Below, piece by piece: positions 41,741 to 50,046 of a stretch of DNA of 64,000 nucleotides. A program made the translations under genes and the position numbers. The stretch is from positions 1-64,000 of the forward strand of contig JADJWL010000008.1 of assembly GCA_016716385.1 (NCBI GenBank). Direction: 5' to 3'. Position 1 is the stretch's first letter, and every line of letters begins with the position of its first letter. The DNA comes from Bryobacterales bacterium (GTDB taxonomy: Bacteria; Acidobacteriota; Terriglobia; Bryobacterales; Bryobacteraceae). The notes under the pieces were generated by a model. It did not search any database and was not told the origin of the DNA. It saw only the letters and a list, made by a program, of their open reading frames with translations.

Positions 41741-42958
41741 TCACGCCGTGGCCGGCGCGCCGTTGGTTTCGCCTTCGTTGAGCCAGCGCCAGAAGGCCTG
41801 CAAGCCGTGTCCGAAGCGAATGTCCCGGACGCCGGCCAGACCGAGCGCCCCCGCCACGGCCTCTTCCGCCCCACCGTAGCGGGGCAGCAGCCGCAGCAGC
41901 GTCTCGTAGCTTCCGTGCTTTTCCTTTGGGCGGACGACCGCGGGGTGAAGAATGCCCCGCCCAACCTGGCACCGCTCGCCATCCGGGATCACGAGCACGC
42001 GTTCCCGGCTCCACGGCCAGCGCCTGTAGCGGAACGCGAGCGCACCGCCGGCTGGCCGCTCCAACGTGCCGTAGGTCCGCTTCGGGACGCCGGCGATCCG
42101 GCGTGCTGTGAACGCGCGGATGGGGTCGCCAGGCCGCGGCGCGGCTTCGCGTCCGAGCAAGACAATCGAAAGCAGTTCCCAGGAGAAGACGGCGCCGAAG
42201 ACCGCCATGCGGAAGGCCCATCCCGCCAGGAAGGCGCACACGGCGATCACGATCAGCGAGAGAATGAGGCCCGCCGTCGCGTTCAGATACGCGGTGCCCG
42301 CGATCGCGGCGAACAGCGCTGTCCGCATCCCCTTGAGTAGGAGATCAAAAAACGGGAAGGGGCATAGGAGAACGAGGACGTCGATGGCGTCTCCCACCAG
42401 CCAGACCACGACTGTCACGGCAAGGCCGGCAGCCGCGAGCAAGACGGTCGACGACGTGTACGCTGCCGACTCGAGTCCATTCGCCGCGAAGACCGTGCGC
42501 GCGGGATCGAGCGCGGAGAACAGCATCGAAGCGCCGTCGACCCCGAAGACCTTGCCCGCCTCGTGGATGACCAGCGGAAACGCCAGGAGCACGAGGGCGG
42601 CCTTGTTCATCACCAGGACTTCGACGGCGTCGAGCGGCTTCTTCAGAAGGGGCGCCGCGCCCCCGACCGTGTCCTTGGACAGCACGAGCAACAGCAGCAG
42701 CGACAAGCCGATCCAGAACCAGGGGCGGGCGTAGCGAGGAAGGGAAGTCCGTTGTTCTTCGGGGGTTCTGAAGTACTCCCAGGCGCCAAGCACGGTGACA
42801 CCAAGCAGGGGTGACACGGCTGTACTGGTGATCGCTGCGATGGCCGCCGAGAGCCGTTGGCCACGATCGAGAGCTTCACGTTCCTGTTGCTCTTCGGTGG
42901 GAACCTGGGCAAGACAGGCAAACGCTGACAGCAACAGCAGTGCGACAACCCGTCTCAT
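41741..42958 (-). CDS. Polytopic membrane protein of unknown function
   Basis: A 405-residue protein: signal or first TM (MRRVVALLLLSAFACLA), about six further TM helices between residues 45 and 260, and a soluble C-terminal domain of about 130 residues rich in Arg and Gly. ATG 42958 is preferred over the TTG at 42967. No family motif was recognised. It converges with the efflux operon, with only 3 nt between the ends, and follows the sulfatase gene by 20 nt, so it may belong to the sulfatase/Gfo-Idh unit. Confidence 0.7.
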   Translation of the reverse strand: MRRVVALLLLSAFACLAQVPTEEQQEREALDRGQRLSAAIAAITSTAVSPLLGVTVLGAWEYFRTPEEQRTSLPRYARPWFWIGLSLLLLLVLSKDTVGGAAPLLKKPLDAVEVLVMNKAALVLLAFPLVIHEAGKVFGVDGASMLFSALDPARTVFAANGLESAAYTSSTVLLAAAGLAVTVVVWLVGDAIDVLVLLCPFPFFDLLLKGMRTALFAAIAGTAYLNATAGLILSLIVIAVCAFLAGWAFRMAVFGAVFSWELLSIVLLGREAAPRPGDPIRAFTARRIAGVPKRTYGTLERPAGGALAFRYRRWPWSRERVLVIPDGERCQVGRGILHPAVVRPKEKHGSYETLLRLLPRYGGAEEAVAGALGLAGVRDIRFGHGLQAFWRWLNEGETNGAPATA

Positions 42959-42978
42959 GGTTGGCAATGTAGCACGGA

Positions 42979-44328
42979 CTACCGCTTCTCCCGGACCGGC
43001 CAGACCTCCGAATCGACCCTGGCCGAGGCAAGCAGGGCTTCCAGCTTCTTCACGATCTCGGGATTCTTCGCGGCGAGATTGTTGCGCTCGCCGATGTCTT
43101 CAGCCAGATTGTACAGCTCCAGCCGAGCCGTCCGGCCAAAGCGGACTCCCTTCCAGTCGCCGTGGCGGATCGCCTGGTGGAAGCCGCGTTCGTGAAACTC
43201 CCAATACAGGTATTCGTGCCCGGGACCTTCGCCGCCCATCAGCGCTTTGACAGCGGACCGGCCGTCCAGGCCGCGCGGCGGATTGACGCCGGCCAGTTCG
43301 GCGCAGGTCGGCAGGAGGTCCCAGTGGGCCCAGACCGCGTCGCTCACTTTGCCCTCAGGGATGCGTCCGGGCCAGCGGGCGATGGTGGGCACGCGAATCC
43401 CACCTTCGTAAAGGTCGCGCTTGATGCCCTTGAGCGGGCCGCTGCTCTCGAAGAACTTCGGGCTGTGGCCGCCTTCCTGGTGCGGGCCGTTGTCGCTCGA
43501 GAAGATCACCACCGTGTCACGGTCCTTGCCCGTGCGTTTCAGTTGCTCGAACAGGCGGCCGATATCCGCGTCCATGCGCGCGATCATCGCGGCGAAGCCC
43601 TTCTCGGGGTTCGGCCACGAACGGTCCGCGTAAGCACCATAGGACGGGACCTCCATGCCGTCGCCGGTGTCGCGGCCCATTTCGTTGTTGGCGTGCGGGA
43701 TCGTGTAGGCCAAATGCAGGAAGAACGGGCGGGGGTCACGATCGGCGATGAAGGCAAGCGCGCGGTCGGTGAACAGGTCATGCGCGTATTCGGTCCGCTT
43801 GGCGCCGAAGTTGCCGCGCAACAGGTGAGCGCTGTCGCCGTCGAGGAGATGCTCGGGATAGAAGTTGTGCGCGTGGCCCTGGCTGAAGAAGCCGAACCAG
43901 GTGTCGGCGCCCTTGCGCGTTGGGTAGCCGCTGGAGCCGAGGTTGCCCAGCGACCACTTTCCGATGATGCCCGTGCGGTATCCGGTATCGCGCAGGAGTT
44001 CCGTGATGGTCCAATCCTGAGGACGCAGCGGGAGATCGGGGTAGCGGTTGCCGCGCGTGCGGCAGTGGCCGGTGTGAAGCCCCGTCATGTACGCGCAGCG
44101 CGACGGCGCGCATACGGTGCTGCCGGCGTAGGCTTGCGTGAAGCGGACGCCCTCGGAGGCCATGCGGTCGAGGTGCGGCGTCTGGATCTGCCGCTGCCCG
44201 TAGCAGCCGAGATCGCCATAGCCGAGGTCGTCGGCGAGGATCAGGATGATGTTGGGCTGCGTGGCCTGCGCCATGGCCGGCGTGAGCGCAGCGCCCGCTG
44301 CTGCCGCGAAGAAGTCCCTGCGCCGCAT
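42979..44328 (-). CDS. Tat-exported type I sulfatase
   Basis: A 449-residue arylsulfatase-family enzyme. A Tat-like start (RRRDFFAAAAGAALTPAMA) precedes NIILILADDLGYGDLGCYG (metal-binding Asp pair). The formylglycine signature Cys73-x-Pro-Ser-Arg lies in TVCAPSRCAYMTGLHTG, with IIGKWSLGN and VVIFSSDNGPHQEGGH further on. All catalytic landmarks are present, so it should hydrolyse sulfate esters after maturation by an FGly-generating enzyme. It starts 2 nt after the upstream Gfo/Idh gene. Confidence 0.93.
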   Translation of the reverse strand: MRRRDFFAAAAGAALTPAMAQATQPNIILILADDLGYGDLGCYGQRQIQTPHLDRMASEGVRFTQAYAGSTVCAPSRCAYMTGLHTGHCRTRGNRYPDLPLRPQDWTITELLRDTGYRTGIIGKWSLGNLGSSGYPTRKGADTWFGFFSQGHAHNFYPEHLLDGDSAHLLRGNFGAKRTEYAHDLFTDRALAFIADRDPRPFFLHLAYTIPHANNEMGRDTGDGMEVPSYGAYADRSWPNPEKGFAAMIARMDADIGRLFEQLKRTGKDRDTVVIFSSDNGPHQEGGHSPKFFESSGPLKGIKRDLYEGGIRVPTIARWPGRIPEGKVSDAVWAHWDLLPTCAELAGVNPPRGLDGRSAVKALMGGEGPGHEYLYWEFHERGFHQAIRHGDWKGVRFGRTARLELYNLAEDIGERNNLAAKNPEIVKKLEALLASARVDSEVWPVREKR

Positions 44329-44330
44329 GG

Positions 44331-45695
44331 CTACACCTGGTCCGGCACCACGTAGGGCTCGCGGTATTCGCGCGTCAGAAGACGGTTGGCTTCATCGTCG
44401 CCGGCGAACATTTCGGTCGACGGGTCGAACGTGAGCTTCCGCCCCGTGCGAAACGCGATGTTCGCCAGGTGGCACAGCGCCGTCGACATGTGGCCTTCCT
44501 GGATCTCGCAGTTCAGCGCGTGCCGGTTGCGCGACCGGACGCAGCGGATGAAGTTCTCGAAGTGACTCTCGGTGACGCCGTCGATATCGGGCACGGCGGG
44601 TCCGGGCTGATATTCGATCTGCGGGAAGCTGAGGTTGGTCGCCCGCAGCGAAATGCCCGACGGCGGATCCGGCGTCGTGCGCGGGGTGAACAGACCGCGC
44701 ACCGTGGTCCACTTTTCGGCGGACGTGACGTAGCCGTCCGGCGTATAGAAAAACTCGCCCATGCGCACGCCGCCGAACGACGGGCTCGGCAGGGTGGTCA
44801 CTTCCAGTTCGACGATGGTGCCGTCGGCGTACTCGAAGCTGGCGTTCTGCAGGTTGGGCGTCTCCTGGTCGGAGTCATCGGCGAATTGCCCACCGAAGCA
44901 ATGCACCTTGACCGGATGCACGTTCTTTCCCAACGCCCAGCGCACCACGTCGATCGCATGCACGCCGTTGTTGCCGACTTCGGTGGTCGAGGTGTCCCAA
45001 AAGTAATGCCAGCCGTAATGGAAGCGGTTCAGCGTGAACGCGCGGTAGGGCGCGGGGCCAAGATACAGGTCCCAGTTCACGCCCGCGGGCACGGAGGCCT
45101 CCTGCACATGGCCGATGCTGGTGCGCCCGCGATACACGACAGCTTTCGCGCGATACGCCTGCCCGAATTTGCCTTCGCGGACGTAGCGCGCCCCCGCCTG
45201 GTTGCGGAGGTCGCTGCGGCGGTTCAGACCCGACTGCACAATGCGGTTGTACTTGCGCGCGGCTTCAATCATCTTCCGGCCCTCGCGGATGTTGTGGCAG
45301 ACGGGTTTTTCGACGTAGACGTCCTTGCCGGCCTGGCACGCCCAGATGGTCTGCAGCGCGTGCCAGTGGTCCGGCGTGGCGATCGAGATTGCGTGGAGGT
45401 CCGGCTTCTCCAGGAGCTTGCGGATATCGACGATGGTCTCGGGGCGGTAGCCACCGATCTTCTCCACCTCGGCTACGGCGCCCGGAAAGAGGCGTTCATC
45501 GATGTCGCACAAGTAGGCCACGCGGACGTTGGGGATCTGGGCGAAGGTGCGGTAGTGGTCGCGCCCGCGTCCGCGGAAGCCGACGACTCCGATGTTGATG
45601 CGCTCGTTCGGGCTGCCCTGGCTCCAGGCGGGACGCACGGCCGGCGCGGCCAATGCAGCGGCTTGGACGAACTGGCGGCGGCTGGTGGATGTCAT
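44331..45695 (-). CDS. Tat-exported Gfo/Idh/MocA-family oxidoreductase
   Basis: A 454-residue oxidoreductase with a Tat signal (TSRRQFVQAAALAAPAV). The Rossmann loop reads NIGVVGFRGRGRDHYRTF, the E-K-P motif is DVYVEKPVCHNIREGRKM, and the active-site region is TEVGNNGVHAIDVVRWAL. It is similar in layout to the protein at 21174. Coupled to a sulfatase, it probably serves breakdown of a sulfated or modified glycan. It lies head-on behind tsaD on the same strand. Confidence 0.91.
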   Translation of the reverse strand: MTSTSRRQFVQAAALAAPAVRPAWSQGSPNERINIGVVGFRGRGRDHYRTFAQIPNVRVAYLCDIDERLFPGAVAEVEKIGGYRPETIVDIRKLLEKPDLHAISIATPDHWHALQTIWACQAGKDVYVEKPVCHNIREGRKMIEAARKYNRIVQSGLNRRSDLRNQAGARYVREGKFGQAYRAKAVVYRGRTSIGHVQEASVPAGVNWDLYLGPAPYRAFTLNRFHYGWHYFWDTSTTEVGNNGVHAIDVVRWALGKNVHPVKVHCFGGQFADDSDQETPNLQNASFEYADGTIVELEVTTLPSPSFGGVRMGEFFYTPDGYVTSAEKWTTVRGLFTPRTTPDPPSGISLRATNLSFPQIEYQPGPAVPDIDGVTESHFENFIRCVRSRNRHALNCEIQEGHMSTALCHLANIAFRTGRKLTFDPSTEMFAGDDEANRLLTREYREPYVVPDQV

Positions 45696-45728
45696 GAAAC
45701 GCGTTTGCTCCTTCTGGATACTGTATCG

Positions 45729-46802
45729 CTAGTGCGCGAGGGTGAGATTGGCGCGGGCGGCGAGCGTGAGATCGGCGAACTCTCCCCGCAGATACTTGTT
45801 CTGCGCGGCCGCGGCGATCATGGCGGCATTGTCGGTGGAAAGGCCGGGCGAGGGAAAGTGAATCGGGATGGCGGCGCGCGCGGCAGCGGCCGCTTCCCGC
45901 AATCCGCGATTGCAGGCAACGCCGCCCGAGACGATCGCGGAGCGCGCGCCGATCTCGCCGGCCGCGGCCAGCACCCGGCGCATGATCTCCGTGATCACGG
46001 TCGTCTGGAACGAGGCGATGAGGTCGAGCGTGGCTTCGGGGGTCACGGCGAGCCATTCGTCGTCGGTCGGAGCGCCATGTCGCGCCAGGACACGGCGGGC
46101 GGCGATTTCGTCCTGCATGCCGCGCGCCTCGACCCAGCGCAGGACTGCGGTCTTGAGGCCGCTAAAGCTGAAGTCGAGCGCGTTGCCTTTCATCCTGGCT
46201 GTAGGCAGAGGGCAGCGGCGCGGGTTGCCGTAGCGGGCGAGGCGGTCGAGCACGGGTCCGCCAGGATAGCCGAACCCAAGCAGCTTCGCGACCTTGTCGT
46301 ACGCCTCGCCGGCTGCGTCGTCGCGCGTGCGGCCGAGCAGGCGGTAGGAGAACGCCTCGCTCACTTCGAACAGGTGCGTATGTCCGCCGCTCACGACAAG
46401 CGCCAGCGCCGGCAGTTCGACTCCGCCGGCTTCCATGACGACGGCGTGAATATGGCCCTCGAGGTGGTTCACGGCGATCAGCGGCAGTCCCTTGGCGAAG
46501 CACAGCGCCTTGGCATAGGTGATGCCAACGAGCAGCGAGCCGACCAGTCCCGGGCCCTCGGTGACGGCGACCGCGCCGAGATCTCCCAGCGCCACGCCGG
46601 CTTGCTCCAGCGCTTCGCGCACGACGGGCACGATGGCGCGCAGGTGCTCGCGCGAAGCCAGCTCCGGCACTACGCCGCCGTACTTGCCGTGCGTGTCGAG
46701 CTGCGAGGCGACGATCGAGGAGCGCACGCGCGCCCCGTCTTCCACCACCGCCGCCGCGGTCTCGTCACAGGAGGTTTCGATGCCGAGGATAAGAGGACTC
46801 AT
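45729..46802 (-). CDS. tsaD: tRNA N6-adenosine threonylcarbamoyltransferase
   Basis: TsaD transfers the threonylcarbamoyl group in t6A37 synthesis for ANN-decoding tRNAs, with TsaB and TsaE. The 357-residue protein has LGIETSCDETAAAVV, YGGVVPELASREHL, the metal-binding NHLEGHIHA and VSGGHTHLFEV, and the C-terminal SGGVACNRGLR. All are standard. A GAGG-type site lies upstream of ATG 46802. The next gene is divergent, 62 nt away. Confidence 0.96.
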   Translation of the reverse strand: MSPLILGIETSCDETAAAVVEDGARVRSSIVASQLDTHGKYGGVVPELASREHLRAIVPVVREALEQAGVALGDLGAVAVTEGPGLVGSLLVGITYAKALCFAKGLPLIAVNHLEGHIHAVVMEAGGVELPALALVVSGGHTHLFEVSEAFSYRLLGRTRDDAAGEAYDKVAKLLGFGYPGGPVLDRLARYGNPRRCPLPTARMKGNALDFSFSGLKTAVLRWVEARGMQDEIAARRVLARHGAPTDDEWLAVTPEATLDLIASFQTTVITEIMRRVLAAAGEIGARSAIVSGGVACNRGLREAAAAARAAIPIHFPSPGLSTDNAAMIAAAAQNKYLRGEFADLTLAARANLTLAH

Positions 46803-46850
46803 TGCCGGGCGATGCGTTCCTCATCATGGCACCTTCGCGCGCGATGGGGC

Positions 46851-46856
46851 AATAAT
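46851..46856 (+). promoter_or_regulatory. -10-like box (AATAAT) upstream of the RluA-family gene
   Basis: AATAAT ends 8 nt before ATG 46865; predicted leader about 2 nt, no Shine-Dalgarno sequence. Confidence 0.35.
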
Positions 46857-46864
46857 GGCGGAGC

Positions 46865-47716
46865 ATGACCATCTTCGAAGTCCGCGACACCGAAGCGGGA
46901 CGCAACCTGCGCGACATCGTGCTGGAACGGTGGCCTGCCTTGAGCCGCATGTACGTGCGGTCGCGGATTGCTCGCGGCGGAGCTTTCGTGAACGGTCAAC
47001 CAGCGGTTTCCGGATTCAAGCCGGCAGCGGGGGCGGTGGTCACGCTGGCATTCGACGTCGAAGCGATGACCGCGATGCACGCGGAGGCGATTCCTCTTGA
47101 GATCGTGCACGAGGATCCGGCGCTCCTAGTGGTGGTGAAACCCGCCGGGATGCTCGCTCATCCGGCCCGTTACGCGAAACAGGGCACGCTCGCCAACGGG
47201 CTAGTCTGGCATCTGAACCGGGACGGCGGGCCGCTCGTGCGCCCGATTTTCGTCCACAGGCTGGATCGGGAAACCTCGGGGCTGCTCGTCGTCGCGAAGA
47301 CTCTCGAAGCAGCGCGGTGGCTGTCTCGCGAACTCGCCGCGGGATGCTTCGCGAAGCGGTACACGGCGGTCGTGTCCGGCCACCCGCGGGATTGCACGAT
47401 CGAAGCGCCCATTGGACGCGATCCGGAGCGGCGTCCGCAGTGGGGCGTCCTGGCGGGCGGCAAGTCCGCGCGCACCCTGCTGCGTGCCATGGAGCGCGGC
47501 GCGGCCGGCACGCTCGTGGAGATGGAGCCGGTCACCGGGCGCACGAACCAGTTGCGGATTCACTGCGCGCACATCGGGCATCCGGTCGTGGGAGACACCG
47601 CGTACGGCGGTCCCGAGGCGACGCGCCTGTTCCTGCACGCCGCCTCCCTCGGCTTCCGGCACCCGAATCAGACGTGGATGAGCTTCGAGTCGCCGGCCGG
47701 ATTCCGCGCCGGGTAG
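46865..47716 (+). CDS. RluA-family pseudouridine synthase
   Basis: A 283-residue enzyme that isomerises uridine in rRNA or tRNA. An S4-like N-terminus (YVRSRIARGGAFVNGQPA) is followed by VVVKPAGMLAHP, the catalytic HRLDRETSGLLVVAK (Asp134), and EPVTGRTNQLRIHCAHIGHP. The exact target uridine cannot be told from sequence. Confidence 0.93.
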   Translation: MTIFEVRDTEAGRNLRDIVLERWPALSRMYVRSRIARGGAFVNGQPAVSGFKPAAGAVVTLAFDVEAMTAMHAEAIPLEIVHEDPALLVVVKPAGMLAHPARYAKQGTLANGLVWHLNRDGGPLVRPIFVHRLDRETSGLLVVAKTLEAARWLSRELAAGCFAKRYTAVVSGHPRDCTIEAPIGRDPERRPQWGVLAGGKSARTLLRAMERGAAGTLVEMEPVTGRTNQLRIHCAHIGHPVVGDTAYGGPEATRLFLHAASLGFRHPNQTWMSFESPAGFRAG

Positions 47717-47735
47717 GGGCGGCAAGGACACGCGG

Positions 47736-47741
47736 TATACT
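47736..47741 (+). promoter_or_regulatory. -10 box (TATACT) upstream of mazE
   Basis: TATACT ends 12 nt before the mazE ATG at 47754; predicted leader about 6 nt. The same hexamer precedes the efflux operon. Confidence 0.4.
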
Positions 47742-47753
47742 CATCGTAGATCC

Positions 47754-47999
47754 ATGGGAACACCGACTCGAATTGCCCGTTGGGGAAACAGCCTGGGGCT
47801 GCGGTTGCCGAAGGGGCTCGCCTCGGAAGCCCGGATCAGCGAGGGTGACACTGTTGAGGTGTCCGTGAAGGATGGGGCGATTATCGTGCGGCCGGCCCAA
47901 ACCACGTACTCGCTCCACGAACTGGTGAGCAGGATCACGCCGCGCAACCGGCATGAAGAGACATCCTGGGGAGAACCCGCCGGACACGAACCGTGGTAA
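47754..47999 (+). CDS. mazE: MazE-type antitoxin (AbrB/SpoVT fold)
   Basis: An 81-residue antitoxin. The N-terminal swapped-hairpin DNA-binding part reads RIARWGNSLGLRLPKGLASE with ISEGDTVEVSVKDGAIIVRP; the C-terminus (YSLHELVSRITPRNRHEE) would bind and neutralise the toxin. It is followed by a MazF toxin with a 7-nt overlap, so the two are translationally coupled. MazE proteins normally repress their own promoter together with MazF. Confidence 0.9.
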   Translation: MGTPTRIARWGNSLGLRLPKGLASEARISEGDTVEVSVKDGAIIVRPAQTTYSLHELVSRITPRNRHEETSWGEPAGHEPW

Positions 48000-48337
48000 G
48001 TCGGCTGTACGTGCCCGCCGCGGGCGATCTGGTGTGGCTCACGTTCGACCCTCAGGCCGGTCACGAGCAAGGTGGTCGCCGTCCCGCGCTGATTCTCTCG
48101 CCGCGCGAGTACAACGTCAAGGCGCGGCTCGCGTTGGCGTGTCCCATCACGAATCAGCAGAAAGGCTATCCGTTCGAGGTCCCGCTTCCGCCAGGACAAG
48201 GGATCGCGGGTGTCGTGCTCGCCGACCATATCAAGAACCTCGATTGGCAGGCGCGGCAGGCGGCCTTTGCGTCCAAGGCGCCTGCTGTGGTGGTTGACGA
48301 GGTCCGTGCGCGCCTGCGGCCGCTCTTGGGATTGTAG
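47993..48337 (+). CDS. mazF: MazF-type mRNA interferase toxin
   Basis: A 114-residue MazF/PemK endoribonuclease starting at GTG 47993. Motifs are YVPAAGDLVWLTFDPQAGHE, RRPALILSPREYN, CPITNQQKGYPFEV and the C-terminal VVLADHIKNLDWQARQA. The conserved Arg in the R-R-P-A-L strand and Thr in P-I-T-N match the catalytic site. The module sits between an RluA-family gene and folK, with no mobile element visible. Confidence 0.92.
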   Translation: MVSRLYVPAAGDLVWLTFDPQAGHEQGGRRPALILSPREYNVKARLALACPITNQQKGYPFEVPLPPGQGIAGVVLADHIKNLDWQARQAAFASKAPAVVVDEVRARLRPLLGL

Positions 48338-48366
48338 ATCGGCGCTCTTCCCGTTGATCCGCCAAA

Positions 48367-48894
48367 TCAGGCTGGGACGGGCTTTGTATCTCCGGCCGGG
48401 CTCCGCAACGCGACCGGCGTACGCCGCACCGCCTGCCCGTCCAACTTGGCCAGGAGCACCGCCAGAGGCTGCCGCAGGGCGGGGTGGACGCCGTCGGGCA
48501 TCAGCTCCAGCAGCGGCTCCAGGACGAAGCGGCGCTCATGCATGCGCGGATGCGGCACGGTGAGGTCGCCGGCTTCGATCACTGCGCGCCCATAGAGCAG
48601 GATGTCGATATCAATCGTGCGCGGTCCCTTGGGCACCAGGCGGCGGCGGCCCATCGCGCGCTCCACCTCGAGCACCCGTCGCAGCAGCATGCGGGGGAAC
48701 AGCGCCGTCTGGGCCTCGGCGACCGCGTTCAGGAACCAGGCCTGCTCGCGGTAATCCACCGGCTCAGTCTCGTATACGGACGAAACCCGCGTGATCCGCA
48801 GGCCAGGCGCGTCCAGGCGGCGCAGCGCCTCCTCCAGCCACCCGTGGCGATCGCCGACGTTCGAACCAAGCCCCAGGTAGACGGTCTTCACCAC
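48367..48894 (-). CDS. folK: 2-amino-4-hydroxy-6-hydroxymethyldihydropteridine pyrophosphokinase
   Basis: FolK adds pyrophosphate to hydroxymethyldihydropterin in folate synthesis. The 175-residue protein has VYLGLGSNVGDRHGWLEEAL, the FLNAVAEAQT strand, and KGPRTIDIDILLYG with TVPHPRMHERRFVLEPL. Length and motifs are typical. Its ATG overlaps the ruvB stop by 7 nt. Confidence 0.95.
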   Translation of the reverse strand: MVKTVYLGLGSNVGDRHGWLEEALRRLDAPGLRITRVSSVYETEPVDYREQAWFLNAVAEAQTALFPRMLLRRVLEVERAMGRRRLVPKGPRTIDIDILLYGRAVIEAGDLTVPHPRMHERRFVLEPLLELMPDGVHPALRQPLAVLLAKLDGQAVRRTPVALRSPAGDTKPVPA

Positions 48895-49916
48895 AGTGTC
48901 GCCTGCGGTCCGCCGCGCAGACGCCTCTCGACACCGAAGTATTCGAACGCCCGCAGGGTGCCGACGCGCCCGCGCGGTGTACGGTCCAGGAAGCCAAGCT
49001 GGATCAGGTACGGCTCGTAGACTTCTTCGATCGTATTCGCGTCCTCGGCGATGGACGCGGCGATCGTGTTCAAGCCGACCGGCCCGCCGCTGTACTTTTC
49101 GAGCACCGTCAGCATGATCTTCTGGTCGATCTCGTCGAGGCCGAAGCGGTCCACTTCGAGCAGGTCAAGCGCGGTCTCGGCGATGGGGCGGGTGATGTGG
49201 CCGTCGGCGCGGACCTGCGCATAGTCGCGGACACGGCGCAGCAGGCGATTGGCGATGCGCGGCGTCCCGCGGCTGCGGCGGGCGATCTCTTCCGCGCCGT
49301 CGTCATCCACGTCCACGTCGAGCAGGCGTGCCGAGCGCTTCACGATCTGCGTCATCTCGGCCTCTTCGTAATGGTTGAGGCGCAGCACGAGGCCGAAGCG
49401 GGCGCGCAGCGGGGCGCCGAGCAACCCCTGGCGCGTGGTCGCCCCGACCGCGGTGAAGCGCGGCATCGGCAACGAATGCGTGCGGGCGCCGGGTCCGGTA
49501 CCGACGAGGATGTCGACGCGAAAGTCCTCGAGCGCCGAATAGAGCATCTCCTCGACGTCGGGCAGCAGGCGGTGGATTTCGTCGATGAAGAACACCTGGC
49601 GCGCGCGGATGTTGCTCAGCACGCCGGTGAGGTCGAGTTTCTTCTGCAGCACGGGACCGGAGGTCTGCTCGAAGCCGACGCCCATCTCCTCGGCGACAAT
49701 CGCGGCGAGCGTGGTCTTGCCGAGTCCCGGCGGGCCGTAGAGGAGGATGTGGTCGAGCGCCTCCCCGCGCCGGGTGGCGGCGGCGATGGCGATCTCGAGG
49801 TTCTCCTTCAGCTTGGTCTGGCCGATGAAGTCGCGGAGACGGCGGGGCCGGAGACCCGCTTCGAATTGCGCATCCTCCTCGGTGGCGACGGCCGAAACAA
49901 TGCGACTCTCCCCCAT
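48888..49916 (-). CDS. ruvB: Holliday junction branch-migration ATPase RuvB
   Basis: RuvB is the hexameric AAA+ motor that drives branch migration with RuvA. The 342-residue protein has LRPRRLRDFIGQ, Walker A YGPPGLGKTTLA, Walker B FIDEIHRL, sensor FTAVGATTRQGLL, and the winged-helix end PRGRVGTLRAFEYFGVE. It is the first gene of a two-gene unit with folK. RuvA and RuvC are not in the window. Confidence 0.96.
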   Translation of the reverse strand: MGESRIVSAVATEEDAQFEAGLRPRRLRDFIGQTKLKENLEIAIAAATRRGEALDHILLYGPPGLGKTTLAAIVAEEMGVGFEQTSGPVLQKKLDLTGVLSNIRARQVFFIDEIHRLLPDVEEMLYSALEDFRVDILVGTGPGARTHSLPMPRFTAVGATTRQGLLGAPLRARFGLVLRLNHYEEAEMTQIVKRSARLLDVDVDDDGAEEIARRSRGTPRIANRLLRRVRDYAQVRADGHITRPIAETALDLLEVDRFGLDEIDQKIMLTVLEKYSGGPVGLNTIAASIAEDANTIEEVYEPYLIQLGFLDRTPRGRVGTLRAFEYFGVERRLRGGPQATLW

Positions 49917-50046
49917 CGGAAATCGTTCCTCAGAGTAGCACTACCGCAGCCGCAGCCAGTCGGCGAGGCGCGCCGGCTCTTGCGGGCTGGTTACCACTCG
50001 CTGAACTGCTCCGCGTGCCGAGCGACCTGTTCCTGTAACCCACACC

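Noticed and set aside
44469..46868. A 799-codon open frame antisense to the Gfo/Idh and tsaD genes
   Set aside because: It spans two well-supported genes on the other strand and has no recognisable motif or ribosome-binding site.
49917..50046. A possible small gene between ruvB and the beta-propeller gene
   Set aside because: Short frames here have no ribosome-binding site, no start in a sensible place and no protein-like composition.
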